Notes: generated by a model not told the origin, from the sequence alone. A stretch of 64,000 nt of DNA from Colocasia esculenta (GCA_014218235.1 CM024766.1:65895207-65959206), one strand, 5' to 3'; shown: positions 22,364 to 35,900, counted from the first letter of the stretch. Translations and numbers: made by a program.

Positions 22364-25300
22364 TGTAGCACCCTGGATTTTTAAATTCCAAATAAAATAA
22401 ATTTGTATTTAAATAAATGAAATAAATTGATTTAAGTGGAATAAAGGGAAAATGCATTGTATAAATGGGTTACTCTAATAACCCAAACCCAATGAAATGG
22501 ACCCAAATAGGGATAGCCCATGTTGGAATGAGAATTAAATTAATGAAATTCGTATCTAAATAATTAAATAAATAGTAAAGGGTTAAGATAAATGTTAAAT
22601 AACCCTTATATATCTAAATAAAGAGTCCTAAACCCATCCTAACTCATTAACCACGAAATTAAACTCTCCCCTACCCATTAGATGGATAAATGAGAGAAAA
22701 TAGAGAGATAAATGTGGACTTTTCGTAATTAAAGGAGGAGAGAAGAGTTTGGGGTTGTATGGACTCTATAGGAAGCTTAAACACTTCAAATCTCCTCCCT
22801 ATCTCTCCATTTTCGTGGCTGCAACCTTAGAGAAGGAGGAGAAAGGTTGGAGACCAAGGAGCAAGGAGGAGAAGGCTTGGAGCAAGAAGGTTTTCCTGTT
22901 TTTCGTCTTCAACTTAGGGTTTTCTTGGACTCGACAAAAGGTAGGCAATCTCTCAAGCAAAAATCGTGAAATAATTACCCTAGGTAGCCTTCATGTACCT
23001 CTTCAAAAGCCCTATGGTTTCGTGGTATTTCGTTCATCCATTTGAGCAAATTTAATTCGTGAAATCCTGCTGTTCTCATGAACTGAGATCTCATGTTTTC
23101 TCTAATTCCCGATATGTACGTGTTCACATGCCATGATAAAATTCTTAGTTATACTACATCACACTAGCTTTCAAACGCCCCTGGTCTTGCTCGATTTCGA
23201 TCTCCCATGAGGGAGAATTAAATCTTTGAATCTCTGTCTATTGCATGTACCCGACTCTTCAAGTTTACCCTTAAACTTCGTGCATACTTGATGTCCTATC
23301 ATGATAAAATTCTCTAAAATACTAATTCATGTTAGCTTTCAAACGCCGCTTGTTTCATAATTTTTCATCAAGTGTACATCTCTAATTAATTCGTTGAACC
23401 CTGACTGCGCTTGTTTAGGTCACCGAAAAGTAACCTGATCAATGCATGTCTAAACCTTGTCTATTTTCAAATTAATCGTGCATGTTGATAGATGTACATG
23501 TCTACTTTCGTTTAAAACTAGTTTCGTACTTTTTGGATCACCATACTATTTTATATATAATTTAGAACGTCCATGTATCACAGATGGCTCGCCCTGGAAA
23601 AGAAAAAGAAAAAGAGCAAACCCACCTGTTATCGCGACGGCGCGACCCACCGCGATAACAGTGGGGTCGCGCTGGCCGATGGCGTCGCGTCAAGAACGCG
23701 GCGGCGCGGACCGCCGCGATTCACCCCGGACCGGGCCAGACCGGCCAGGTTCCGTGTCGCGCCCGACTGCCCCGTCGCGACTTGAAACGCGACGGGTATG
23801 TCTGCCGCGTTTTCAAGAATCCGACCAGAACTATTAAATTGTGTACATGCCCTGCTGTTTTGGCTATTTAACCCTTAATTAGCCATGATTAAACCATGTT
23901 ATAATTAATTTGACTTGTTAAATTAATAAAAATGACAATTGCACGACTTATCATATCCTCAAGATTTCTTTACACTTGCATACACATAAACATTGTAAAT
24001 TGCCATTTGACCTTGATAAATTATGCAATAATGTATTCGGTAAATTATCGAAATAAATGATTAAATTATCCTATTTTGTTAAATACAATTGTTTCCTTTT
24101 TGACTCGCGCATTTTATCTACGGTTACCGTTTTCCCTCGGCCTTCGAGCACTCGAGGCACGACGGACCCGTTTTTACACACTTTCCCTTGACTTGGACCA
24201 CCTCTCCACCGGGAATACTCTCGATTGGACCAGAGACTCCTTGTCAAGACCTCCGTAAGTCTTCTTGGCTTTGGCGCACGTCCTTAGTCAACGAGTTGGT
24301 TGTACCTCAAAACCCGTTACACCTCAGGGATCAGTACGATCCAAGCCTTAGTGTTCCTTCTCGTCTTGAGTTCACACCGGACCACCTGACCCGTGTACAC
24401 AGCACGGCTAAGGGGCGGTTGTGACTTCTACCAGACTGCTGGCACCCGACCTGGTGCTGTGCAACCGTTACTATCGTGTTTATCGTCGTCTTACGATTGT
24501 ACCCCTCTCATCTACAGTCTCTTTACTCTCATCTGTTCACGTTTTCTCTACACTCTCATATATCTCGTCTAGTACTCTCTTATCTCTTCTTGGTACTCTA
24601 TTGGCCATTCGTGTGATTGTCTAAGATAAAGAAATGACTAATGCCAGCGCAATAGGGCCCGATCAGGTCTTGGGAGGAGCGCCCGAAAAGTGCCAGTACC
24701 CATGGGTGTTAAAATGATCATAGGATGTGTTACGGCATGCATCCAGCGCCAGTTTACTATCTAGATTAATCTATGACAATCAAAAGTGCTATCTCTACAA
24801 GTGCAAGCGTGATCGTTACTAGTGCACCGTTGTGCAATTTACGTGTTATTTCGTTACATGGCCATTCTATTATAGTTCTCGTTGTACTATATTCCCTGTG
24901 CTAGTTGCAATTGTTCTCTCGTTATCGTGACATGCTCTACATGACTTTACTCTCTAGTTAGCCTGCCATTAAAATATTAACTATTTAAAGCATGCTTGTG
25001 TTCATGAGATATTAAGTCCTACTGGGCGTTATTCGCTCATCCTGTGTATTTATTTAATGTGTTCAGGTGAGTCAGATGGAGACGACCACACATACGAGGA
25101 CGGGACTGAGGGAGATGCTCAAGAGTGACCATTCAGCCACCAGTGCTATCTAGTAGTAGTTAGTGTAGTTATGAGTTAGTGAGTCAGTTAGTCATAATGT
25201 AATATTTTGATTTTGAATAAAGTACTCTGGGCCCTGGTTTTGGCTCTGATACGATGATGTAATGATGACTGGAGAATTATTAATGAAATTGGAGGTTATT

Positions 25301-25399
25301 TGGTGTTATCCAATTGTGCAATGGTTTGTTATTTATTTCTCGCACTGTACTATTTAATAACTGTAATCCCGCTCCGATATTCCGCGTCGGGGCGTTACA
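22364..25399 (+). repeat. Tekay-like 5' LTR (3.0 kb)
   Basis: Direct repeat of 30031-33095. It contains no domain-bearing frame. Short open stretches inside it are conserved only because the two LTRs are nearly identical. A GC-rich CpG island-like patch sits at 23584-23815. Confidence 0.95.
23626..23796. promoter_or_regulatory. GC-rich patch with three perfect inverted repeats in the Tekay LTR
   Basis: Three perfect inverted repeats lie within 171 bp: CTGTTATCGCG/CGCGATAACAG (23626-23661, 11-bp arms), CGCGGCGG/CCGCCGCG (23697-23718, 8-bp arms) and CCCGTCGCG/CGCGACGGG (23771-23796, 9-bp arms). The patch is far richer in CpG than the surrounding AT-rich LTR and is kept in the 3' LTR (about 31329-31497). 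A promoter or regulatory role is inferred from location only. Confidence 0.65.
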
Positions 25400-25405
25400 G
25401 TTTTG

Positions 25406-25416
25406 TGGTATCAGAG
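25406..25416 (+). other. Primer binding site, initiator Met tRNA (Tekay-like)
   Basis: TGGTATCAGAG, 6 bp after the LTR end at 25399. Confidence 0.93.
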
Positions 25417-25604
25417 TCTAGGTTATTCTTAAGTATAGGATGATCTAGGTTTGACCTGACTTGACTTAGAGTCTAATTCCATACCTATGAGAGATGGGTA
25501 GAACCGTGGGTAATGAGATAAAATAAACTCACACACGCACGAACTTAGTGCAAACCCAACGACTTACATTTTAAATTCTCTTTTGAAGGAACTTAACATC
25601 AACA

Positions 25605-28600
25605 ATGGCAGCGGAGCGTGCTCAACTCCGTGATATGCAACACACTATCCAACAGCTTACCCAAGCTTTACTTCAGGCTGCCGGAGCCAACAACAACAAT
25701 AACAACAACCGAGCAGCTGGTGATTTACATAGAAATTTCCGCAACCTGAATCCGCCTCGATTCAGTGGTACCACAGACCCTGATGAGGCCGAGAACTGGC
25801 TCAAGGAGATTGAGCGCATCTTTCGTGTCATGCAATGCGCGGATGGAGATAAGCTTTTACTTGCCACATTCCAGCTTGAAAGGGACGCCCGTGCGTGGTG
25901 GGAGTCCATTGAGGCCACACGGGGAGATGCTCAGTTTACGTGGAATGAGTTTAAGGAGCAATTCAACTCCAAATATTTTTCAGAAAGAGTTCAAGAAAGG
26001 AAAGCCGCCGAGTTCGCCGCTCTGAAACAGAGAAACCTGACGGTTGCTGAATATGAGGCACAGTTCTCTCGATTGGCTCGCTATGCCAATCATCTAGTTA
26101 GTACCCAGAGGATGAAGGCAAAGAGATTCCTCAACGGGCTTAGACCCGCATATATTACACAGCTGGCACCATTTGATATTCAGACCTACCCAGAGATGGT
26201 CAGGAGAGCACAATGCCTGGAAGATGTGACTGAACTCACTGAGCGCATCAAGGGTAGAATGTTCAGGAAGGAGCAAACTTCCGGAGTATCGAGCAAGCCT
26301 ACTAACGGCAAGAAAAGGCCGTTAAGTATCACTGACGGGCCAAGCCAGGAGCGGAAGCCCAAAGTCCCCAGCACTACTGCTTCAAACAACAAGCCCAGAT
26401 GCAAACATTGTGACAAGCTAGGTCACACGATAGAAGAATGCTGGAGGAAGGCATGTGTATGCCTTCGCTGTGGGAGTCGAGAACATCGGATCCCTGAATG
26501 CCCGTTACTGAGAGAGAACGAGAAGCGTCCTGCGGGACCAAAGAAGCCAGGCAGACTCCAAGCCCTGCAAGAGGTGGAGACCACCGAGGAAGGTGGAATT
26601 GTAGAAGGTACCCTACCAGTCTTTTCTCAATCAACATTTGTTTTGTTCGATACTGGCGCAACGCATTCGTTCATATCACAAGCATTTGCTGATACCCTAA
26701 ATGAGAAACCTGCATCTATGACATTTGAATTATCTATCACAACACCACTAGGAGAAAAGGCTCAATTAAATAAATATTTTCCATTAGCTGATGTTAAGGT
26801 TGGTGAACTTAACCTTAGAGCTGACTTGATCTGTATGCCCATGGAGGGCTACGATGTCATTCTGGGAGCCGATTGGCTATCCACGTATGGGGCTATCGTG
26901 GATTGTAGAAGAGGGAAGATTTCTTTTAGTGAATTCCCTAAGTTGATCTTCACAGGACGTAGACACAAGAGGCACTTGTCTCTCGTCTCTGCTATAAAGG
27001 CACAAAACATGATAAGAAAGGGTTGTGTGGCATTTATCGCCGCAATTGTAGTTGAGAAGAAAGCAACTAAGATATCAGACATCCACATAGTGCAAGAATA
27101 TCCAGACGTGTTTCCTGATGAGCTGCCAGGCATTCCACCCGAGAGAGATGTAAATTTCTCAATTGATCTTGTACCTGGAGCTGCACAGGTTTCACGGCAA
27201 CCCTACAGGATGTCCCCCGCTGAATTAAAAGAATTGAAAGAGCAACTGATGGAACTTCTAGAAAAGGGTTTCATTAGGCCAAGTACTTCTCCTTGGGGAG
27301 CACCAGTGCTGTTCGTCAAGAAGAAGGACGGATCCATGAGGTTATGCATCGATTACAGGCAGTTGAACAATCTCACTATCAAGAACAAGTACCCTCTGCC
27401 ACGTGTCGATGAACTATTTGATCAGATATCAGGAGCAAAGTACTTTTCTAAGATTGACCTTAGATCGGGATATCATCAAATGAGGATTAAAGATGCAGAT
27501 ATCTACAAGACAGCTTTCAGGAGCAGGTACGGTCATTACGAATTTGTAGTCATGCCTTTTGGACTAACCAATGCTCCTGCAACTTTTATGCAATTAATGA
27601 ACATCATCTACCGGCCCTACCTCGACAAGTTCGTCGTGGTATTCATTGATGATATTCTCATATACTCCAAGACCAAGGAAGAGCACGAGGAGCATCTGAG
27701 GATCTCTCTGCAAATCTTGTGGGACAACCAACTCTATGCCAAATTGAGCAAGTGTGAATTCTAGCTCGAGGAGGTGTCGTTACTAGGCCATGTCATTTCC
27801 ACGGATGGTATCGCTGTCGACCCTTCCAAGGTAGAAGCCGTGCTCAACTGGGAAAGGCCGACCAATGTCACAGAAATCAGGAGCTTTCTTGGACTGGCTG
27901 GATATTACAGACGGTTCATAAAAGACTTCTCCAAGATAGCTGTACCTCTTACGCATCTTACGCGGAAGCAAAACCCATATGTCTGGAGCAAGGAGTGCGA
28001 GAAGAGCTTTCAGACACTCAAGCAATTGTTGACATCTGCACCTGTCCTCGCATTACCAGTAGAAGGCGCAGGATTCTCAGTCTACACTGATGCATCTGGA
28101 ATCGGTCTAGGCTGCGTATTAATGCAGAATGAGAAAGTGATAGCCTATTCATCAAGGCAATTGAAGCAACATGAGGTTAACTATCCTGTCCATGACTTAG
28201 AGCTAGCTGCGGTGGTATTTGCACTCAAGATCTGGAGGCATTACCTATATGGGGAACAATTCATTGTTTACTCCGACCACAAGAGTTTGAAGTACTTATT
28301 TTCTCAAAAGGAGCTCAATATGCGACAACGGAGATGGCTGGAGTACTTGAAGGATTTTGATTTCAACATTCAATATCACCCAGGCAAAGGTAATGCAGTA
28401 GCTGATGCACTTAGCAGAAAGCCAGTAGCTTCGATATCTTGTCTAGTCATGGGCGAGATGCAATTGTTAGAGCAATTCACCAGTCTAGATCTGAATATTG
28501 AAAAGAGAAGTGATAAGATGTTAGTGGCTAATCTTAAAGCTCAACCCGACATCTTTGTCGAGATCAGAGAGCAATAGGCTAATGATCCGTTTTTGATCAG

Positions 28601-30035
28601 AGTAAGGGAGACCATAGCTGACAAACCAGAATTCTCCATCGCTGAAGATGGAAGAATATTATTCCAAGCCAGGACATGTGTGCCTGACAATGAAGAGCTG
28701 AAAAGGAAACTGATGGATGAAGCCCACAAGACCAAGTACACAATACATCCTGGTGCAACCAAGATGTACCAAGACATGAAGAGGTCATTTTGGTGGCCAA
28801 ACATGAAGCGTGAGGTAGCTGAGCATGTCGCGCACTGCCTCACTTGTCAACAGGTAAAAGCAGAACACCGGCATCCTGCGGGGGTACTTAGACCCCTGGA
28901 CATACCTGAATGGAAGTGGGAAAGCATCGGAATGGATTTCATCATGGGTTTACCCCGAACTCGTGGTGGACTTGATGCTATATGGGTTATTGTGGACCGT
29001 TTAACCAAGTCCGCACACTTCCTTGCCATTAAGAGCACTTGGAGTGTGGATGTGCTTGCAGCGTTATATGCAAAAGAGATAGTCAGACTACATGGAGTTC
29101 CAGTATCCATTGTCTCAGATCGTGACCCTAGGTTCACTTCTAGATTCTGGAAGGGACTCCAAACTGCCTTAGGCACTAAACTCAATTTTAGTACTGCTTT
29201 CCACCCACAGACGGATGGACAGACAGAAAGGACCAACCAGATAGTGGAGGACATGCTACGTGCCTGCACTATAGATTTTGAAGGTTATTGGAATGAACAA
29301 TCACTAATAGAATTCACCTACAACAACAATTATCAGGCCAGCATTAAGATGGCACCATTCGAAGCTCTGTATGGCAGAAGCTGTAGATCGCTAGTGTGCT
29401 GGAATGAAGTAGGTGAGCAATAATGGCTAGGACCAGATATGGTGCAGAATACTAGCAGAGACATACGGATTATCAGAGACAGAATTAAGGTAGCTCAGTC
29501 CAGGCAGAAGAGCTATGCTGATAAAAGAAGAAGGGACTTAGAATTTCAGACTGGAGACCATGTGATGCTCAAAGTATCCCCGACCCGAGGATTTCAACGG
29601 TTTGGGATGAAAGACAAGCTAAGACCAAGATTCATAGGTCCATTTGAGGTATTAGATAGAGTTGGCGAGGTGGCGTACCGACTAGCACTACCTCCCCAGT
29701 TCTCTACAGTACACAATGTATTCCATGTGTCAATGCTAAGGAAATACGTGTATGATCCATCTCACGTAATTAGCTATGATGATATCACTCTGAACAAAGA
29801 TATGACCTATGAAGAAATGCCAGTGAAGATTCTGGACAAGAAGATCCAACAGCTTCAGAATCGAGCCATACCCGTGGTGAAGATATTATGGAGAAATCAC
29901 GAAGTTGAAGAGGCCACGTGGGAGCCTAAAGCTACAATGCGCCGGAATTATCCGGAATTATTCAGTAAGTCATACTTCCTCTTACGATTATATGAATTTG
30001 GGGACCAAATTCTTTTTAAGAGGGGGAGGATGTAG
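25605..30035 (+). pseudogene. Tekay-like gag-pol polyprotein, one frame with three internal stops
   Basis: One frame of 1,477 codons. The gag fold spans residues about 45-215, with NWLKEIERIF and ARAWWESIE. Two CCHC knuckles follow, CKHCDKLGHTIEEC and CLRCGSREHRIPEC (residues about 265-305). The protease site is LFDTGATHSF (about 346). RT runs from about 550 with FIDDILIYSK at about 680. RNase H has YTDASG and YSDHKSLKYLF. Integrase has the zinc motif ending CLTCQQVK, a core with Asp, Asp and Glu, a GPF module and a C-terminal chromodomain (KILWRNHEVEEATWEP). Stops at 27762, 28575 and 29421 interrupt it, but no frameshift was found. Leader length from LTR to ATG is about 205 bp. Start chosen as the first ATG before conserved gag sequence. 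Confidence 0.95.
30018..30030 (+). other. Polypurine tract of the Tekay-like element
   Basis: AAGAGGGGGAGGA directly before the 3' LTR. It overlaps the last codons of the gag-pol frame. Confidence 0.92.
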
Positions 30036-33000
30036 CACCCTGGATTTTTAAATTCCAAATAAAATAAATTTTTATTTAAATAAATGAAATAAATTGATTT
30101 AAGTGGAATAAAGGGAAAATGCATTGTATAAATGGGAATTAAAGCAATCCCCATTAAATTAAATTAGTAATGGGTTACTCTAATAACCCAAACCCAATGA
30201 AATGGACCCAAATAGGGATAGCCCATGTTGGAATGAGAATTAAATTAATGAAATTCGTATCTAAATAATTAAAATAATAGTAAAGGGTTAAGATAAATGT
30301 TAAATAACCCTTATATATCTAAATAAAGAGTCCTAAACCCATCCTAACTCATTAACCACGAAATTAAACTCTCCCCTACCCATTAGATGGATAAATGAGA
30401 GAAAATAGAGAGATAAATGTGGACTTTTCGTAATTAAAGGAGGAGAGAAGAGTTTGGGGTTGTATGGACTCTATAGGAAGCTTAAACACTTCAAATCTCC
30501 TCCCTATCTCTCCATTTTCGTGGCTGCAACCTTAGAGAAGGAGGAGAAAGGTTGGAGACCAAGGAGCAAGGAGGAGAAGGCTTGGAGCAAGAAGATTTTC
30601 CTATTTTTCGTCTTCAACTTAGGGTTTTCTTGGACTCGACAAAAGGTAGGCAATCTCTCAAGCAAAAATAGTGAAATAATTACCCTAGGTAGCCTTCATG
30701 TACCTCTTCAAAAGCCCTATGGTTTCGTGGTATTTCGTTCATCCATTTGAGCGAATTTAATTCGTGAAATCCTGCTGTTCTCATGAACTGAGATCTCATG
30801 TTTTCTCTAATTCCCGATATGTACGTGTTCACATGCCATGATAAAATTCTTAGTTATACTACATCACACTAGCTTTCAAACGCCCCTGGTCTTGCTCGAT
30901 TTCGATCTCCCATGAGGGAGAATTAAATCTTTGAATCTCTGTCTATTGCATGTACCCGACTCTTCAAGTTTACCCTTAAACTTCGTGCATACTTGATGTC
31001 CTATCATGATAAAATTCTCTAAAATACTAATTCATGTTAGCTTTCAAACGCCGCTAGTTTCATAATTTTTCATCAAGTGTACATCTCTAATTAATTCGTT
31101 GAACCCTGACTGCGCTTGTTTAGGTCACCGAAAAGTAACCTGATCAATGCATGTCTAAACCTTGTCTATTTTCAAATTAATCGTGCATGTTGATAGATGT
31201 ACATGTCTACTTTCGTTTAAAACTAGTTTCGTACTTTTTGGATCACCATACTATTTTATATGTAATTTAGAACGTCCATGTATCACAGATGGCTCGCCCT
31301 GGAAAAAAAGAAAAAGAGCAAACCCACCTGTTATCGCGACGGCGCGACCCACCGCGATAACAGTGGGGTCGCGCTGGCCGATGGCGTCGCGTCAAGAACG
31401 CGGCGGCGCGGACCGCCGCGATTCATCCGGGCCAGACCGGCCAGGTCCCGTGTCGCGCCCGACTGCCCCGTCGCGACTTGAAACGCGACGGGTATGTCTG
31501 CCGCGTTTTCAAGAATCCGACCAGAACTATTAAATTGTGTACATGCCCTGCTGTTTTGGCTATTTAACCCTTAATTAGCCATGATTAAACCATGTTATAA
31601 TTAATTTGACTTGTTAAATTAATAAAAATGACAATTGCACGACTTATCATATCCTCAAGATTTCTTTACACTTGCATACACATAAACATTGTAAATTGCC
31701 ATTTGACCTTGATAAATTATGCAATAATGTATTCGGTAAATTATCGAAATAAATGATTAAATTATCCTATTTTGTTAAATACAATTGTTTCCTTTTTGAC
31801 TCGCGCATTTTATCTACGGTTACCGTTTTCCCTCGGCCTTCGAGCACTCGAGGCACGACAGACCCGTTTTTACACACTTTCCCTTGACTTGGACCACCTC
31901 TCCACCGGGAATACTCTCGATTGGACCAGAGACTCCTTGTCAAGACCTCCGTAAGTCTTCTTGGCTTTGGCGCACGTCCTTAGTCAACGAGTTGGTTGTA
32001 CCTCAAAACCCGTTACACCTCAGGGATCAGTACGATCCAAGCCTTAGTGTTCCTTCTCGTCTTGAGTTCACACCGGACCACCTGACCCGTGTACACAGCA
32101 CGGCTAAGAGGCGGTTGTGACTTCTACCAGACTGCCGGCACCCGACCTGGTGCTGTGCAACCGTTACTATCGTGTTTATCGTCGTCTTACGATTGTACCC
32201 CTCTCATCTACAGTCTCTTTACTCTCATCTGTTCACGTTTTCTCTACACTCTCATATATCTCGTCTAGTACTCTCTTATCTCTTCTTGGTACTCTATTGG
32301 CCATTCGTGTGATTGTCTAAGATAAAGAAATGACTAATGCCAGCGCAATAGGGCCCGATCAGGTCCTGGGAGGAGCGCCCGAAAAGTGCCAGTACCCATG
32401 GGTGTTAAAATGATCATAGGATGTGTTACGGCATGCATCCAGCGCCAGTTTACTATCTAGATTAATCTATGACAATCAAAAGTGCTATCTCTACAAGTGC
32501 AAGCGTGATCGTTACTAGTGCACCGTTGTGCAATTTACGTGTTATTTCGTTACATGGCCATTCTATTATAGTTCTCGTTGTACTATTTTCCCTGTGCTAG
32601 TTGCAATTGTTCTCTCGTTATCGTGACATGCTCTACATGACTTTACTCTCTAGTTAGCCTGCCATTAAAATATTAACTATTTAAAGCATGCTTGTGTTCA
32701 TGAGATATTAAGTCCTACTGGGCGTTATTCGCTCATCCTGCGTATTTATTTAATGTGTTCAGGTGAGTCAGATGGAGACGACCACACATACGAGGACGGG
32801 ACTGAGGGAGATGCTCAAGAGTGACCATTCAGCCACCAGTGCTATCTAGTAGTAGTTAGTGTAGTTATGAGTTAGTGAGTCAGTTAGTCATAATGTAATA
32901 TTTTGATTTTGAATAAAGTACTCTGGGCCCTGGTTTTGGCTCTGATACGATGATGTAATGATGACTGGAGAATTATTAATGAAATTGGAGGTTATTTGGT

Positions 33001-33095
33001 GTTATCCAATTGTGCAATGGTTTGTTATTTATTTCTCGCTCTGTACTATTTAATAACTGTAATCCCGCTCCGATATTCCGCGTCGGGGCGTTACA
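30031..33095 (+). repeat. Tekay-like 3' LTR
   Basis: Nearly identical to 22364-25399. It keeps a stretch of about 40 bp near 30138 that the 5' copy lacks. Followed by the CTACG duplication at 33096-33100. Confidence 0.95.
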
Positions 33096-33100
33096 CTACG
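33096..33100. other. Right target-site duplication of the Tekay-like element
   Basis: CTACG, exact match to 22359-22363. Confidence 0.95.
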
Positions 33101-33620
33101 TGCCTTCACGGAAACATAGAACCACTTGTTGTGCACGGGAATGCGCCTGAAGGAGTAACATGAGAAGAAGAGGCTGACCTGGACAACTCATCCCCGGCTA
33201 ATCGACACATCACTAGAACGAGATGATCACTGGCTAGCTGTTTGACACTATTTGTGTGAGGGTTAGCCCGATGAAGTCAAGCAACTTGACAAAAAGTGAC
33301 AAGGGAAAGTGAAGACCTACACAGAAAGCCTCCTTATAGATGCATATGTGTTCATCTCGATCAATATATGCACGCTCCTCAGGTCGAGATGTGGCGAGCT
33401 TGTACTTTGTGAGGATTCGATATTGCCAACACAACACCTAGAGATCCTCCTTGGTTATGGTTGAAACAAACTCTCTATCTATATGGACAACATGATGGGT
33501 ATGACTCTTCCCCTCCTCCTCCTCCACCTCTTCCAACTCTACCTCCTCCTCCTCTACCTCCTCGTCCCTCACCCCAGGCACACCGCTTCACGCTTCCTCA
33601 GTAGGGACCCTCACATCCTT
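33101..33620 (-). pseudogene. Degraded 'putative gypsy type transposon' gene, 5' half (Transposase_28-like)
   Basis: Read on minus from about 33600: an acidic Glu-rich run (33480-33560), then CWQYRILTKYKL, then a pattern of EHICIYKEAF, GLHFPLSLFV and LTLTQIVSNS (33400-33240). After a frame change comes HNKWFYVS (near 33120). This order (R-x-Y-R-I, then a basic/acidic loop, then Y-E-A-F, G-L-x-x-P-L, N-S-W, W-x-Y-x-S) is that of the plant 'putative gypsy type transposon' domain. It breaks at the Tekay insertion and resumes at 22363. Frameshifts and stops make it a relic. Identification is from remembered family pattern and needs a profile search. Confidence 0.65.
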
Positions 33621-35900
33621 GGCCTCAACCCCGATGGTTGAGTCCCACCTCCGAATAGGTCAAATATCTCTGACAAATTGAATCTCAGAGGACAATCGAT
33701 CCAACCCACAATGACAATAATGAGGGCAACCTACCCCCTAAGCTCGATGTATCACTCACAATCCCCGCCCGCACAACACTCGACCTAGGACTCTTCCCAT
33801 AACTATGCACTAACTCGAACAACATGACTAGTAAACAACAAACTCACCGAGTGGGAATGACCCGTCAAAGAGGAAGCAACATGCCACTTCCGCCTGACCA
33901 GAACAACCAACCACAATTGACCTCTTTGAGCAAGTAGACACATCATATATGCACACAATGCCGCAAGTGGCACCCCTACTCTTTATAGGTGTCCCCCTCG
34001 CCTCTCCTCGGCTCTGATGAGTGACACTTGGTGCCATCATATGCAGCGCGAAGTTTGAGGGACGCGTCATGATTATGTTGTCCCAACATGATGTGCTCCA
34101 CCGACGGTTCCACTTTTGTCTGTACAACTTGCATGTGCCATAGGGGGTTCGCAGCTCGGCATAGAGATGGCACCCCTAGCAACCAACCCAAGATGCAATC
34201 ATGACATCGGCCAATACCCAACTAGTGCGACAAAAGCACCTCTAGGCGGACCACGGTGGATCATCGATTGGCAATCCCTCTGCTTCGAGGCTGAGCCTCA
34301 CTACTCGAGACCCACCCTCAGAGTGGAGGGAAGGCCACCCAATTGGGCCCAACTTAGTCAGGTCCATCAAGGGTTCAATAAAAGAAGAAGCAACACCACT
34401 TGAGTCTTGCTATGGATGGAGTAATCTCATATTGGAAGTCAGAGATTTCCTTCGCTCAAAAGATGACTTCAAAAGAAGTCCAACAGTGTCGAGTAAAGAG
34501 GAGGTTAGGTGTCATGCCAGACACTATCAACATACACACACTCTCTCTCTCTCTCTCCACTTAAACTATGTATTTTCTTACTCAGGTAAAATCTTCTTGT
34601 TTATTGACTTAACCTTCATAAGATTATCTCTAAGACCGACTTCCTTACAAACTGAGAAAGCATCAAATTGAGTATAACGCTTATTCCCCTCTCTCTCATT
34701 CATTGTCGGAGTCTACACTTGAGGCCTACATGGTCTCTTTTTAAAAGGCCGATAATTAGGTTGAGACCAATCATATCAGTACCATATCCCTTCTTATAAT
34801 AATAATGATAATTTTTTTCTAACGCTACCAAACGCCTGGCTTAACAATTTTAATATTACTCCTAAGATACTTCCATGCATTGTTCGGTCTCACCCCCTCT
34901 GATGGTTTTCTCTAGTCCGAGGGCTGTCGGCGGACCAAATGCTCTTTGTCCTGTTACCATCTCTCTCTCTCTCTCTCTCTCTGACGAAAGTTCACAAGAT
35001 GGACGGTCGTCATTGCTTCCTTATTCCCACATTTCCTTAGCCAGAAACATGCTCCGCAAAGTTTAATCTTAGTGCTAAAATCGCATGGATTATAATGAAT
35101 CGTTATAAAACTATAACAGTTTTTTCCCAAATTAACTAAACCAGAATGATTAAAACCCGCAAAAACCCATGTTGTGAAAATGCTCCACCATAGTTACCAA
35201 GAAAGAAGAAAACGCTCCACCGTTACTTGATCGGATGGCTGTCAACACGTGACACCTTAGTATTTTCCAAAGGAAGAGAAGAAAGGTAGATCATGCACCC
35301 AATGGACTCTTTTAAAATCTTACGTCACACTCAACCCCACAAGACTCCCAGCTGACTAGAGTGCTATTACCACCCCCTCCATGCCCACGTCCCCCACTTC
35401 ACAGTCCAAGCCCCTACCTACCTTGCGGCAGAAAGGGAGCATGGACCAACCACAAGAACACCTTACACTACTCGCAAGAGAAGGAAAAAGAACAAAGATC
35501 AAGGACTAATGGGGAAAAAAACCAGACATGGAGACCTTCAAAAGCACCACTCCCTATACACGACCGACAGGATTCTGGGTTAAAACTTGGAAGCGAACAG
35601 ATGAACAGAAACCTGGGTCCGAGCGCGCGTGAACAAAACAACAAGGGGAGCGACGATAGCCGTCGTCGATGCACGTTACACACTGGGACATGTAAAAACC
35701 GGAGTGTCGGCAAGGGTGAGCAGGAAGATGCCGTGGAGCAGAGTGTGGGGTGGGTGCGGGCCAAACCCAACTGAGAGCTGCTGCCGATAGAGATCACCCA
35801 ACTGTGACTACAAAGAAAAGTGGGAGGCGCTAGCGAAAGGAACAAGCCAACCACCGCCAAAGGCCACGCCCCCCACCACGGTCCATCACCCAATAATTCT
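33621..35900. other. Non-coding region upstream of the endoglucanase gene
   Basis: No supportable gene seen. Contents include CT microsatellites at 34540-34560 and 34960-34985, AT-rich stretches, and unique sequence that is probably the promoter and 5' flank of the gene starting at 36094. Short open stretches here show no domain pattern. Confidence 0.6.

Larger units (their letters stand above)
22364..33095 (+). mobile_element. Tekay/Del-like Ty3 chromovirus (10.7 kb), young insertion
   Basis: Complete plus-strand element: 5' LTR 22364-25399, Met-tRNA primer site 25406-25416, one gag-pol frame 25605-30035, polypurine tract 30018-30030, 3' LTR 30031-33095, exact 5-bp duplication CTACG. The LTRs begin TGTAGCACCC and end GGCGTTACA. 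They are nearly identical, differing in a handful of substitutions, a roughly 40-bp deletion in the 5' copy (near 22465) and small indels in an A/G run and the GC-rich patch. This indicates recent insertion. A C-terminal chromodomain and long LTRs fit the Tekay/Del clade. Three in-frame stops probably make this copy dependent on others. Confidence 0.95.

Noticed and set aside
23457..23837. 126-codon frame in the Tekay LTR, repeated at 31162-31533
   Set aside because: Present twice only because both LTRs are nearly identical; the frame passes through the CpG patch and has no known domain.
34116..34403. 95-codon plus frame in the endoglucanase 5' flank
   Set aside because: No recognisable family, no splice or promoter support.
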